64,000 nt of DNA from Chara braunii (GCA_003427395.1 BFEA01000276.1:1477549-1541548), one strand, 5' to 3'. Shown: positions 11,961 through 24,560, counted from the stretch's first letter. Numbers and translations: made by a program. Notes: a model not told the origin generated them from the sequence alone.

Positions 11961-12228
11961 TACAGAAATTGACCTACGTAAAAACAAACTTAGCTAAAAA
12001 AATGCAGAGATTGAGACTAACTCTTATGGCTCTAACACGTGGCGAGCAACCAAAGCAACTACCTATCAAACTGAAACTTAGACTAAGTAGTAGTTGCACT
12101 CAGTCACATGCAGGTTAAACCACAAAGGTAAGTATTTTCACCATCCCAAAGTCAACTTATCAAACAATAGTTTATGGTCTCTCAATGATTTATCCCTTTA
12201 TACCCAGCTTACATAGGGCATAAAGCTA

Positions 12229-12950
12229 GACCACCCAAACTTATGGAACATGTCTAGCTCAACTATTAAATATACACAAACACAAATCACAATAGCTTTT
12301 CTTTTTTTTCAGCATATAACTAAATCACCCTAGTCACCCTAAACTATTTAAATATCCCAACTTTATATAATTATCTACACTTAGTCTTTTGAGGTGACAT
12401 ATAACTAAACCAATCATCCTTAGCTCAAAATTCAGTTTGCCCCTTCGTACCTTCTGGTTTATTCTTAATTAGTACTCTCTTCAGTTGATAATAAGCTATA
12501 ATCAAACCACCCAAACTTATGAAACACTGTCTGACTAGCCTGTTCATAAACAGAATAGTAGTAAAGTACAACCAAGTTATAACCTTTTGGTTCCAGCATG
12601 TGCGTGGCGTTGGACCAAGTCCACTCAAATTTATGGAACATGTCTTAGTCCTCAGCCTGGTTCATTTCTCTTAAAACCAAAGCAAGAAGAGATTAAGCCC
12701 CCCAAACTTATGGAACATGCTCAGACCTCCTCGTTAAGGAACTAAAAAAATTGAAAGAAACTCAAATTAAACAAGGTGATCAAGCCACCCAAACTTATGG
12801 AACATGTTTGGTCCCTGAAAGTCATTCACATTCACCCCTCACAAATTAGAGCAACCAAACCACCCAAACTTATGGAACATGTCTGGTTCTCCAGGCAATT
12901 CAAAATAAACATAGCACTAGGCCTCCCCAAACTTATGGAGACTTGCCCAG
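12229..12950. repeat. Seven spaced copies of a 24-bp motif
   Basis: The consensus ccacccaaacttatggaaca with tgtc following occurs at about 12231, 12511, 12622, 12701, 12786, 12862 and 12924. Spacing is uneven (about 60-280 bp) and intervening sequence is unrelated, so this is not a simple tandem array. Confidence 0.8.
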
Positions 12951-12959
12951 CCTTTGGTT

Positions 12960-14490
12960 GACCCAGTCAAACACAAGCAATACAACCTTCCTCCCATCCT
13001 TTCCCCAGTTGTAATCCCACAATCTGCTTTCAGTCAAACAATAAAACTGAAACTAACATTGCACATACATTCCTTTATTTAAGTCTTGTTTGTCCTGAAA
13101 GTGAAATTGAAAGTCAAAGTAAGGGATGCACACAGTATACTCAGTCAAAACATAACAAGGGATATTGATAAAGGTTATAACTGGTTTTATGGAGGGGAAT
13201 CAATGATTACCTTTCAATTCCCTGCCTCCAAAACTCCTCCTGAGTTCTTGCAGAGCTCCCACAATCGGTGGGTTGACTCCGAACAAAGTCTTGTTGAGGC
13301 CCTACGGGTTGCAATCCCGCCTGTTGCCTTCCTATCTGAACAAGACTAGACTTAGAGTAAGAAAGGCAGAAGGAGGGGTTCGAAACTTTCGAGATACAAG
13401 AAGGGGACAAACTCATCTCCCATGAGAGGGTCTTGTAATCTTCATTCGCCTGAGAACCCCGCAATGGCAACCAGAATGTGCAGCAAAGATGGTCGAAACA
13501 TACAGTCGTTGATCAGATTGGAGTCGAACTAATGACTGTTGACTTCCCGATAACCCTCCAAATTGCAGCAATAGACCCTCACTTTTCAACAAACTCAGTC
13601 ATCTCCCCAAACTATACTACATCATCTTCATTTGAAACGGCAACCGTGCGGTCTGAAAAGGTCTCGCCCAAGTAGAGCACATGCCATGTGCTCAATCTGA
13701 GAGTGTCGCTACGATTTGCCAGAGATTGTGTTCAAGGATAGGAGACACCACCTTGCGCCCCATACAAACGGAAGGCGCGACAACTCCGCGTGTTTGGCAA
13801 TGCGCCCTGAGAGCCTACACAGACCAGCAACGCACCATGGGTGTATAACCAACGTTCAACAAGATCCAACTAGGCGCGACGGTTATAGAAACCTTCGATG
13901 GTAACGCTGGCCTAAAAGATGTGTGTCAATCCAGGGTGCGCAGACCAAGCATCAAAGACTTTGGCTGAGGCTGGTCATGGCAGCAACAATTTCAAGTGCA
14001 GCAGCCGCCGCATAATAGTTATTGACTGCGATCCAAGAGCTAACAACAACAATCGGCATCACAATAGCGATTATCAGGCTCACAACAACTGCAACGGTAA
14101 GTCTCGTGGCATATGGCGAACAAATGGTGCGCACGGTCAGTTCATATGGTTGCCTCCGTAACAATTTGGTGGGCAGTTTGCTAAACAGACAGCTATTCCG
14201 CAAACGACAGTGGCCCCACAAACTGGCCAGATACATACCCCGTACTCCAAAAAAGACGACACAATTAATCGAGGAAGACCATGACGGAGAGTAACTGCGG
14301 TATGACCAAGATGGAGAAACGGGAGGGGCAGCGGCCTTTTTTTTTTTCTTTTTTTTTTCCCTCTCACTAGATCACAAAAAATCAAAAATAAATCTTTCGT
14401 TAGAACACAAACAGATTCATTGACAATTTTGAAACCTCCCTCTCGTACGCAGCCCTCTTCACTCACCCCGGCTAAACTAACTACTTTGAG
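12960..14490. other. No supported gene; possible Gln-rich coding relic
   Basis: No complete gene seen. At 13978-14250 (+) short stretches in different frames read as Gln/Asn/Pro-rich protein (QQQFQVQQPP and QFAKQTAIPQTTVAPQTGQI), which could be a decayed gag linker. A T-rich tract lies at 14338-14360. Confidence 0.3.
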
Positions 14491-14491
14491 C

Positions 14492-15290
14492 AAAAACTAA
14501 CACCATAGTCGAATTCGCCCGTGGCTAAAACCCCGAATTCGACTCTTTCCTAGGCCGGTTCCATTAGCAATTGACTAAGTTTTATGACGTTCACTCCCTC
14601 TCATTCCCGCCATCACTCTACCTCTACGCACAAGTTTTCTGTAGTATCTCGCTATCTACTAACTTTCTATCAAAACTAACCTGAGATTTGAATTCGTTCG
14701 GGCTTTAAAACCCGATTTTAGTCCTTACCTCCCCCGATTCTACTAAGAATCGAAGGAACTACGGCTTCTTGACTGCGCCGTGCCCTTACTCCGCCATTAC
14801 TCGCTCCTTTCCCACTCAACTCTGAACGCACCTGGCGCGACGTAACGCCCAAGTTCATTCCATTATTTCCAGTGCCTTGGCGTTGAGCTTTCCTCCTTTC
14901 CTCCTTGTTGTCAATAGGATGGGCAAATTCGAAATTAACCTTTCGCTAAAACGCGGGTAGGTTCATCCTGCTTTCCCCAGTCTCTTGGTCCTCACGCACT
15001 CTCACTCCTTGTGCCGTGGGATCCATCGCTCCATCTCAAAATCCGTGTTTACCAGCACGTTCGTCCGCCACAAAAACCCCTGTTTAGTTTCTCCTCTCGC
15101 TCTATTTCGCCGAAAAACGAGCGAGATACACAATCTTTACTTTCTGCCATATCCACCTTCATACTACCTCCGCGCAACTTCATTTTTACATAACTCCGAT
15201 TCTACTTACCTTTTCCTAAAACTAACTTCACAATCGAATTCGCCCTGTCTAAAAACCCCAGAATCCCATCTTCATTTATTCGTTATCGTT
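14492..15290. repeat. Degenerate repeats starting aaaactaac ... gaattcg
   Basis: Units beginning aaaactaac, followed within about 20 bases by a gaattcg block and then ctaaaaccccg-like sequence, occur at about 14492, 14672 and 15219. A weaker relative lies near 14928. They look like old copies of one repeat of unequal length. Confidence 0.55.
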
Positions 15291-15299
15291 GAGAAACGA

Positions 15300-17140
15300 G
15301 CGAGCCATGTTAATTTCTCTCTTCCGCCATAGTTCTTTCCTCCTTAACTTCCACTACACCCCTCCTCGCATTGATCCGACTTCGGATCTGGGGTCGCTCG
15401 CCCCGAAACCCCCCGGATCACCTCTCCTCCTACCCGAAGCTACCCCCTATCGATCTCGCTCTCCCCTTTTCTTCCTTCGCTCCTCTCCTACTTCCTGACT
15501 GCACCTGGCACAGTGCGCCATCCGGGTTCATTCGCTCTTCCCACACTTGCCTCCGTTCGCTGGCTTCGCTACCCCCTTTTCCCGCTGCTGCTAGCGTAGT
15601 GCTTCTCAATCTTAGCAACCCAGCCCTATTGCTAGGCAGCCGAGTTTCTCTGCTTGCCTGTGCTATCTTTGACTCCATTATCTGCTGCATGCCGCGTTCT
15701 CTCAACCCGCCTCCATCCCTTCGCGATCCAGCGCAGCGCTTCGTCATGCCAATCTCACAACACTGCTCGACTTTGACAAGGAGGAACTCCTCGATGAAGA
15801 AACAAAGAAAACAGGGCACTCGACTCTTTTTCGATTTATTACAATGTTGTCATTGTGTAGGCGCCCAGCTAATCTCCTCCGTGTCGTTCCAATTTTTACA
15901 GATGTCCCGAAGGACATTAGCGCTGGCGGCAAATGACACTCCCTGGCCCCATTGCTAGGTCGACAACTCAAGATGCTTCGAGGTGGGCCCTAACGCAGGT
16001 TTTCAGTGGTGATAGCAGATATTCAATAAAGACTCTGACAGTCAAAGCGGAGGGGAGCCTCGTGTGCATGGCTGCTTCAGTCCCTGCCAGCGCGGGCATA
16101 CTCACGGTCAGAGCCTTCTCAGCTGATCGTGGATGGCGAACGGTGCGCTTGCAGTGACCTTTGCCGTCGTCGGGCTGCAGTCCTATGGGTCCACTTGAAA
16201 CGTTCGCCAATTCCCTTCCATCAACGCTCTGTAAGTGGGAAGTGGGGAGAAGCCACCACCACGGCCCTTGCTATTCTTCATGCATTTACCCCTCCAGGCA
16301 TTCCTAGCACGCGGAAACCCGTGGGTCCACCGACTGGTGTACCCGCTCAACGTCTTCGACCGTTGGGACAACCTCTAGATCCAAAGTCGAGTCTCGGTCA
16401 AAGAACGCCGGAGCAAAATAAGAATAATATAACAATAAATAATAAACTATTTAGAGACTTTTACTCGTCAGAATATGACGAATAAGGGAAAGAAATGCTA
16501 GCACCGTTTCAACGTCGCCGACGATAAAACCACAAGGGATAGGCCCGCCGGACCCCCAACCCCCTCGGTTCCTTCGCCCTACTCTGATGTCCCCGCATCG
16601 TCGCCGCTCGCTGCCTCGATCCCTAAATCTTCATAGTGAAAGGTCAACGAGGTAATCAATAGTGCTAGGCCCAAGTCTGAGACCAGTCTGTGCGAGACTC
16701 CATATAAACCCGTGCTGCGTAGTGTGTAGGCTGCATAAATGCCCATGGGCCACACCTCAGCCTGTATCAGCTCCCATGGCTGCTAGACTTCCACGCCGGC
16801 TAGCTTAAACTACGGCGTGGCCACTACACACGTCGTTCCACACACCAAGGCCTAACGTTTGGTCACCTTTGCGTGCACACGTCGCGGTCAAACGTGCCAA
16901 AGGAAAGTCAAAACCTTTTTGATCCTAGTCTAATCAGTAATAAAAATCTGGCCGGCGACCAACGCCGACTTTCATAATTATCAAAAAACAAAGAGATCAC
17001 GCGCGCCTTCAGTCTGTGCGCCCATACACTCTCTACTTTAGTCAATCATTCAATCAGCGTAAACCACAGAGGCAGCCTCGCCCTCGCGCGGAATACTTAA
17101 AATTTTTAAACCAAACTTATTTTTTGTCACTTGCAAAAAC
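15300..17140. other. No recognisable gene
   Basis: Short open frames exist on both strands but none shows a recognisable motif, and they overlap each other. I see nothing beyond diverged low-copy sequence. Confidence 0.5.
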
Positions 17141-17175
17141 TAGGGCGGATACCCTTGTAAGGGTATTCGCACCGA

Positions 17176-17720
17176 CAACGGGCACCGACCCAACCTGTGA
17201 TAATGAGAAGGGAGGGATCTAAGTAAAAAATCTGAAAAAACAAAACGAAAAAAATTAAACAAGAAAAACTTACCTGAAAAGAATTGGTTGTCCGTTGAAA
17301 GCAAGCGCCTACTACTTCATTAGGGACTATAAGTCTCTTGTCACTTCTAATTACGCCACGTGGGGCTTCAAGTTATAAATTTTTAATTATTTATTTATTC
17401 GTGTTCTTTTTATTGGCTTAGGCCAATGACTCGACGTGGCCTTGCAACCACGCCTTTAAAGATACAAGCTTGAGTTCGAATCCGAAAGGAATCAAAAGAA
17501 AGAAAAAACGCCTATTTTTTTCTCGATTTATGCGTGTCATCATCTCACTGGGGCTATGCTAATCTCCGCACGACTGATCTCAGCCGCACGATCTCATGGA
17601 TCGCACGCCTTAGACCGACCGCGCCCAAAGATCTTATAAGGTTGGTCAACTCCAAAAAGGAGTCAGCCGAGTGGCGCATGTCGGATTCGCCTCCCTCATC
17701 TGCGAGGCTCGGGCGCACCA
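17176..17720 (-). repeat. Composite SINE-like repeat, copy 1 (head missing)
   Basis: Diverged relative of copies 2 and 3. Shared blocks on plus are acgggcaccgacccaacc, a tRNA-like segment with B-box-like gagttcgaatccg at 17472-17484, a tctcgatttatgcgtgtca block, and ctccaaaaaggagtcagc. The sequence departs from copy 2 just after cggattcg at about 17690, so the putative pol III head is lost. Confidence 0.65.
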
Positions 17721-18045
17721 AAACTATGCTGCCCATTTTCAAAACCAACGGACACAGGTAAACCGAGCGGAGGGGGGGGGAAATAAAAAATCTAAAAACA
17801 AAAAAGAAGAAACAAAAATCAGCTAACCTTCGTAGTGTGGGCGTCCGAAATAAATGGCGCCACCTCAAGTAGTTGTTGCCGGTTCAAAACGAACAAGTGC
17901 AATTACAACAGTGCGCAACAGAGAAGGGGGGACTTAAAAGAAGTGTGGCGTCGTATATTTTCCTGTTCTAGCGATAGATTCATTGGGTTTTGCTCATCCT
18001 ATCGATGGAGTACCATGAGGTCAGCCGCGGTTGAAGACTTACCTG

Positions 18046-18048
<3 letters not shown>

Positions 18049-18108
<60 letters not shown>

Positions 18109-18454
18109 TGGGTTTTGCTCATCCTATCGATGGNNNNNNNNNNNNNNNNNNNNNNNNNNNNNNNNNNNNNNNNNNNNNNNNNNNNNNNNNNNNNNNNNNN
18201 NNNNNNNNNNNNNNNNNNNNNNNNNNNNNNNNNNNNNNNNNNNNNNNNNNNNNNNNNNNNNNNNNNNNNNNNNNNNNNNNNNNNNNNNNNNNNNNNNNNN
18301 NNNNNNNNNNNNNNNNNNNNNNNNNNNNNNNNNNNNNNNNNNNNNNNNNNNNNNNNNNNNNNNNNNNNNNNNNNNNNNNACACACACACACACACACACA
18401 TACAAACATACACACACACGCACACACACACACACACACGCACACACACACACA
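18049..18454. repeat. (TC)n, assembly gap, (AC)n
   Basis: A (TC)n run at 18049-18103 is followed by a 246-base N gap at 18134-18379 and an imperfect (AC)n run at 18380-18454. The gap probably reflects failure to assemble across simple repeats. Protein-like frames here are artefacts. Confidence 0.95.
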
Positions 18455-18542
18455 AGTGTGGCAGTGTATATTTTCATTCTCTAGGGGTAGATTCTTATGA
18501 TTTTGCTCATCTTGTCGCATGGAAAGACCCGTTCAACCAAAT

Positions 18543-19100
18543 GAACGGGCACTGACCCAACCCGTGATAACGAGAAGGGAGGGATCTAACTAAAAAAATC
18601 TCAAAAAACAAACAAGAAAAACTTACATGAAAAGAACTGGTTGCCCGTTGAAAACGGCGCCTACTGCTTGATTGAGTACTATAAGTCCCCTGTCACTTCT
18701 GATTACGCCACTTGGCGCTTCAAGTTCTAGATTTTTATTTATTTATTTATTTTTGTTCTCTTTGTTGGTTGAGGCCAATAACTTGACATGGCCTTCCAGC
18801 CACGCCTTCAAAGATACAGGCCTGAGTTTGAATCCGAAAGGATTCAAAAGAAAGAAAAAAACGCCTCTTTTTTTTCTCGATTTATGTGTGTCATCATCTC
18901 ACAGGGGTTATGCTAATCTCCGTGCGGTTTATTTCAGCCGCACGATCTCATGGATCGCACGCCCGAGACCGGCCGCACCCAAAGGCCTTATAAGGCCGGT
19001 CAACTCCAAAAAGGAGTCAGCCTAGTGGTGCATGTTGGATTCGATCCCGATATCTGTTGGGTAAGATTCTAATGCGTTAACCTACTGGTCTCGTAGTAGG
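18543..19100 (-). repeat. Composite SINE-like repeat, copy 2
   Basis: Most complete copy. On minus it begins with a tRNA-like head: ccagtaggttaacgc as an A-box relative, about 45 bases later gggatcgaatcc as a B-box relative. A body with gactcctttttggagt follows, then a second tRNA-like segment in the opposite orientation around 18765-18850. Homologous to copy 1 over about 500 bp, and to copy 3 in inverted orientation. Confidence 0.65.
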
Positions 19101-20054
19101 AGCATCTGTTATATAAGAAGATATGTGCCCAGCTACCTCCTGCCTGTAGCATAGCAGGCACCGCCGGCTCCAGCCCCTCCTTACCGCCTGCCAGACCCTT
19201 TCTGCCTCCCCAACCTACGTTGTCTGGTCCCTTGCTTGCGGCACAGGCAGATGTCCAGTCTCGAAGGCCAGAGTGTCGGGTTTCTCAGCCCTCGGCGTGG
19301 AGTCGAATCCAGCAAAAAAAAAAAGGCGACCCATTTCCCCTGGGTCGCGGTCCTATACCCGGTTTATTCATTTTTTTAGCCTAGTTAGGCTTTGAATTGC
19401 GCGGCTCAGCACCTGTTGTCGATGCAGAAACCCTGACAAGGGTGTCTGCCCAGGTTTTTCCATGTCAGACACTGTCTGACATTTTTATTAAAACGGGACT
19501 TGATGGGACTGACGTTGCCAAAAGTTTATTCAGACCTACCCTATGACTGAGAAAACCAACTGTTTAAGTCTAGGTTCGGACGCTTATGACGTCCGACAAT
19601 AATAGCGGTAGTCGCCAGTGTGACCGGTTAGTCGCGGCTCTTAATCGAGTCGCGGCAACACACGGTCGTGGGAATGCTAAAACTGGACCTAGCCTAGCGG
19701 TCGCGCGATTCATGGCCTAAGTAGGCTCAAAAGGGTGGTCGCGCTAGGCATAGGGCCGCGACGTGGAGAAAGTAGGGGATATTTTTCTTTATTACTTTTG
19801 GACCACGGGGTTTACTTCGTACGAAAGGTCAGTGCTGTTTCCGCGGCCTAAACGGCTGGCCGTGGCACCATCAGGTTGAGTCGCCCGATGAATGGGCAGC
19901 AGCGTGAGTGTTGTGGGAACAGGAGATCGCCATGCCGACGGCCACACGACTCGATTTGTGAAAGGGGGCCGACGAGGCCTGCCTATGGCCATGGTTGGGC
20001 AGCCTGCTGAGCTGGTACCCTTCATATAGAAGGGTAGCAGGCTTACCTTCCGTG

Positions 20055-20385
20055 AAAGGAGTTAGCCCAGTAGATTACCATGTCGAACTTTTACCGTGCA
20101 GATACCGGGATCGAAGACGACAGGCCCTACTGGGCGCAACTCCTTTTGGAGCTGCCTTGCAGCGGGCGTGGTCGATCTCGACTGCACAATCACGTAGATC
20201 GCGCGACCGAAATTGGCCGTGCCAAATTAGCAGGGCCCTTGTGCAAGGACGACACGCATAAATCGAGAAATGGTCAAAAATCATTTCGATCCCTGAAGAG
20301 GATCGAACTCGGGTCTATATTTCAATAGGTCACGGGGGTTTCCAGCGATGTGACCGTTGGCCAAGGCCAACGGGGTAAAAAAAAA
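20055..20385 (+). repeat. Composite SINE-like repeat, copy 3
   Basis: Inverted relative to copies 1 and 2. tagcccagtag at 20063-20073 fits the pol III A-box consensus exactly, and gggatcgaagac at 20107-20118 is a degraded B box. The body includes ctccttttggag and cataaatcgag, and the tail contains an inverted tRNA-like part (gatcgaactcggg, 20302-20314) and ttggccaaggccaacgg. Confidence 0.6.
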
Positions 20386-20857
20386 GGGGGAAGAAAATGA
20401 GGCAGGTTGCCTCAAGGTTGGGAAAAGAACAACTATTTTGGTTGTGTGGGAGCATAACATCTCCCACTTCGTTTTGAGGCGAATATCTATGGCCGCAAGA
20501 TCTTGGATCTCACGGCTCACGATGTTCCCGTAGAAGGTAAAAAAAATAGAGAGGGAGAGAGAAATGGGAGGATGAAATAGGGGAGGACCTACTCCTCCCG
20601 ACCTGCTAGCTGCCTTCCGGTTGTCAGGGGAGGAAGAAGGGAAAAAAAAAAAAAAAAAAAAAAAAAAAACGAGATCAGATTTTTTCGAAAATTTGTATTT
20701 TTTAATTTGCACCAATATTTTTTAGGTGGCGTTAGACAATTTTGTCGACTCTGAATTGTTTTTTGTAGGTAGCCAGGCACGTAGGCCATGCAATTGTTTT
20801 AAATTTTTTTATTAGGCGAAAAGTTTTCTAAAAATCATCAAAGTTGGGGTACTTTTT

Positions 20858-20975
20858 GCACCCCTCTCCCAGCCTGTCGGGATTTGAACTCGTGATTTTT
20901 CACGAGTTGTTTCCTTATCTCTCCCAACCTACAACTGCCCTCCCCGTTTTCAAGGGACGGTAGAGTAAAAGGTGG
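20858..20975 (-). repeat. tRNA-like SINE fragment
   Basis: The plus strand cgggatttgaactcgtg is a reverse-complement B box (gagttcaaatcccg), followed by tRNA-like spacing. The fragment looks related to the tail part of the composite repeat. No functional tRNA fold is evident. Confidence 0.4.
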
Positions 20976-21500
20976 GAGGGCTGTTGGTTTCAACAGCATG
21001 AACCTGGCCAAGGTAAGGGTCAGGCGCATTATAGTTGAAGTTAGTTTTTTTTTTTTTTTTTTTTTTTTTTTGTGCAGTCCTCACGAGGTGTTACCTCTGG
21101 TAGAAGCTGCCAGAGGTAACTGTTAGACTCCCGTTCTTAGAAGGAGCCTGAAAACTGAGGGGTCATGAAGGAAAAGGCTAAGTACAGTCTTTTCCCCGAT
21201 GTATCTGCCCTGGAAAATGGATCCAGATACATTAAACTGAAAGATAGTTGTCCCTTATCAGAAAAATAAAAGAAAAACGGTTTTGGAAATGGCAAAAGCT
21301 CAGCTATCTCGTGAAAATCCAAGATAGCTGAGATAAAGAACAGAAAAAAGAAAATGGGGCAGTTAAAAAAAAACTGCCCCACTAAGGCTGTGGTTGTCGT
21401 GCGACCACTATTAGCCTTTGATCTTGGTCGGATCAAGGGCTCACTATGAGCCCGCGATTTTGCCTGGGGGCTGGAGTGACGTCCAACCCTCCTCAACCAC

Positions 21501-21508
21501 TATAAAAC
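21501..21508 (+). promoter_or_regulatory. TATA-like box of unit A
   Basis: tataaaac lies at the position equivalent to tataaag in unit B, embedded in conserved sequence (gctggagtgacg upstream, agctgccgcaca downstream). Conservation in an otherwise diverged pair supports a promoter role. Transcription is inferred. Confidence 0.5.
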
Positions 21509-21897
21509 AGGATGTTGTCCCCAGCTGCCGCACATAAAGCATTCGTGCTGCCACTGTATGGCAAGCACACTTGAGTGCTGCTAGGCTGCTGGAGGAGCTG
21601 CCAGAGGCAACGTGAGAGGAGGCTGAAGGTCTGCAGTGGAGCGAGAGAGGAGCAGGGCAACCATAGTCGGGCTAGGGAGCACTCTGCACCACTTCCCTCT
21701 GGCTGGTGCCTGTCCGGTGGAGCGGCACTCGGGACTCTGCGGGACCAAGGCGGCACGGCGGGAGTATATTTTGGGCCTTGATTTTGTCCAGGACCCATAT
21801 TTTATTAATTTGACGGAGATTTTGTGCGGCAGCGACAGATGTCAGGGCCATGCTAGTGGAGGTGTCGGTGGACTGGACTACGGCAGATACCGGCGGA

Positions 21898-22100
21898 GCG
21901 GACATGCGGCAGGTTATTTTTCCACTTTAGTGGGAAATGCTGCCGAAATTTTTCAACAGCGAGCAGCGGACGGCAACGCTTATTGGCAGCGGTACCAGGA
22001 GGACGGACCTGCGGCAAGGTGATTTCCCACTTTTGTGGGAAGGTGCTGCCGAAATTTTTCGACAGCGAGCGGCGGAGTGCCGCCGTCTTTTTGCAGTGGT
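21898..22100. repeat. Direct duplication of about 107 bp in unit A
   Basis: cggacatgcggcaggt...tgctgccgaaatttttcaac at 21898 is repeated as cggacctgcggcaagg...tgctgccgaaatttttcgac at about 22005. Confidence 0.75.
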
Positions 22101-22290
22101 ACGGCAAGGCGAAGCGCTGCCGTTTTTTTTTTACGGTATTACGGCGCGGTGAAGCGTTGCCGTTTTTTTTTTACAGTTGTACGGCACGACGAAGCGCTAC
22201 CGTTTTTTTTTACGGTGGTACGGCACAGTGAAGCGCTGTCGTTTTTTTTTAACGGTGTACGGCGCGACGACACGCTGTCATTTTCCGACG
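22099..22290. repeat. 40-bp minisatellite, about five units
   Basis: Units beginning acggc occur at 22101, 22141, 22181, 22220 and 22259. Each has gaagcgctgccg followed by a T8-T10 run and tacggt. Each unit can form a small hairpin (acggc/gccgt). Unit B lacks this array. Confidence 0.85.
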
Positions 22291-24289
22291 AGGGTTCGGC
22301 ACGGCAATGAAATTGCGGCACGACGGTGGGACGTGCGGCGCGGCAGTGGAGGTTTCTTGTATGACACGGAAAGGTTTTTTGTTGCGGCGCGGCGTCTGCT
22401 TTTCTTGATGAAGGTGTGCTACCATTGGTGTGTACGGGAGCGGCAGCGTGACATGGTGGCAGTTGACGGCATACGAGGGTACGAAATCTGACCTCGACGG
22501 GTGGGTTTATTTTTTTATGTGGCATATGAGATAAATGTTTTGTAGTTGGGACTACCCAATACTTGTGGCAGTGGGACTAGACTACTTGGGACTGCCTTGG
22601 TTCAGTTGGGACTGACGTGGGACACGGGCGGTCCTTTGTGGCAGTCTCGACGCATGCGGTATTGAGATTTGGCACCGGTTTTATTTTTTTTTAGAAGTGT
22701 GGCGGAAACGGTTTTCGATTCAATAGTCATTCGACAAAGTGTTTGACAGCATGAGACCACTTGGAACTGCGTGGGACCATCTGGGACTGCTTGGGACGAG
22801 TGGGGACTGACGTGGTACCAGACTCAGTGTTTTTCTGGGACGAGTGCGGCTTACTACCTTCACACTTGGGACTGCCGCGAGTAGGACTTTCGAGTTAAGA
22901 GTAAATTGGGACTAGCGGTTGGCCCAAGACTTACCTCGGACTGCGGTTTCTTCGGCGACGCGCATATGTTATTTGGCTTTCTTGAGTGAGCCACAGTGCG
23001 TTCGACACCAATTCACTCAAGGTCAGTGAGTGGACGACTCAGACTCTCTTCACACCTATGTGCACCCACACATTGCTTGACCTTTTTGCTTTGAATGTTC
23101 AGGAGAAAAGGTTGAGTGGGGTTGTGGGCATCATGCATGAGTGAAAAGGTGGGTCTGACGTGAGTAGTGGGAGTTTGTTTGTCTTTTTTTGATTGTGTTG
23201 TCTGTGTGGTGTGCAGGTGAGTAAAAAGACTATGTATGAAAAGTGGGACAAAATGTTATTTGACAAAATGACGAAAAGTTTCGCCTCATTACCTTTTTAT
23301 TTTCGTCAGTGAGTTAGGTGAACTTGCTTGCTATTTCTGAAACATAATCGATGGATGCCGTGAGAAAAGGAATTCTGAAAACAGAAAGAGAATCAAAGCA
23401 TAATGAATTTAATTTTTCTCAAGGATTGACAATTTCTACTCTGAATGACTTTATCTACCTTTACCTGTCCAAATGATTCTCATGCTCAATCACCTCTGAC
23501 TCTTAGGCAGGGGAGGATGAGAACAACTGAAAATTTACTTGCGGTGGACACTTTCTTTCTTTGAAGGAAGCATCTGGGGCGGGGGTTTGTTGCTTTAAGA
23601 GCCGACCCTGTTATCGAACTATAGTGGACCGTTCTACGGGGGAGTACTTTGCCGATTCGGTGGAGACGTTCCGACTTTTGAGATCCGAGTCTTGTGCTCG
23701 GACGAGGAGGAGGAGTACCCCAGACCACTTCCTAGAGGGAAAGATATGCAACCCCTCAAGTAATGCACCTGATCAAGAATCATTCACAAAACAATGTGAC
23801 ATCCAAGAAAACTAAGGATCCGTGAAGATGAATGTACGTGTTTAATCTTAGGTCGACGGTATTTGGAATGAATAACTTCGGCAACGCATCTCATCAAGTC
23901 AAAACTAAGTTTGTCCGACTACCGTGTCGGCTGCATATATATTATTGTCTAAAACCAACTCCTCGTTGGCGGCTAAATGATTTTTGTAGAGATCGACCCG
24001 GGGTGGTCGAGTTTTATTTTGATCTTGGGTATCTAATGATGATTTTGATTCTTTCGATTATCATTGCAGATGAAATATACATTCCTATCGACTAAGTAGA
24101 GTTCCTTTTGGTATAACCATATGTGATTGCTATAACTTTCTTATTGACTCGTGTTTAAAGGGGCAAGGAGGTTTTACGGTTGGTTGATACCATCCTTGTT
24201 GACCAGCGTATGCTTCATACTTAGGAGATCAGTGCTCTACGGAACGGACGACATCCGGGTTCAATAGGCGTTTTAATCGCTGGTACCTA

Positions 24290-24560
24290 TACTACAACAA
24301 GCGAGCAAATGCCCACGGATGACCCACCTCTGCAACTGCATGTAAAAGCTTTCGCACGTGGGTCAGTAGCTCGGTAGGGATATGCCCCTAAGGGTGGTGA
24401 CAGCCCTTTAGGGAAGCAAGTTTATGCCCCATGGGAACCTGTCCTGTCGTAGAGGACCGCGAGATGTACAGTTGGCGCACCCGGCTAAAGCGGCGAAGGG
24501 GCGACGCGACCGCGACCGTCTCGGCGGTCCGCGGGATTAATTATGCGCTATCCCCAAATT
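24290..24560 (+). other. Conserved, possibly structured segment, unit A
   Basis: This is the best conserved part between units A and B. It contains acccacctctgcaactgcat...cgtgggt (a 6-bp stem around a tgcaactgca palindrome), gggtcagtagctcggtaggg, ctaagggtggtgacagccctttag (stem-loop) and gtcctgtcgtagaggac (stem-loop). Its 3' part is GC-rich. Structure is proposed from paired bases, not demonstrated. Confidence 0.45.

Noticed and set aside
11739-11987. 82-residue minus-strand frame
   Set aside because: It lies entirely within the 122-bp tandem repeat and mirrors repeat periodicity.
15371-15958. 195-residue plus-strand frame
   Set aside because: Low-complexity Ser/Leu/Pro composition, opposing frames of similar size, and no recognisable motif.
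18031-18555. Long frames through the gap and TC/AC repeats
   Set aside because: They consist of dinucleotide-repeat codons and Ns; no coding evidence.
24400-24520. Self-splicing intron core or group II domain V
   Set aside because: The stems are short, and the catalytic signatures (for example the conserved domain V triad and bulge) are not present.
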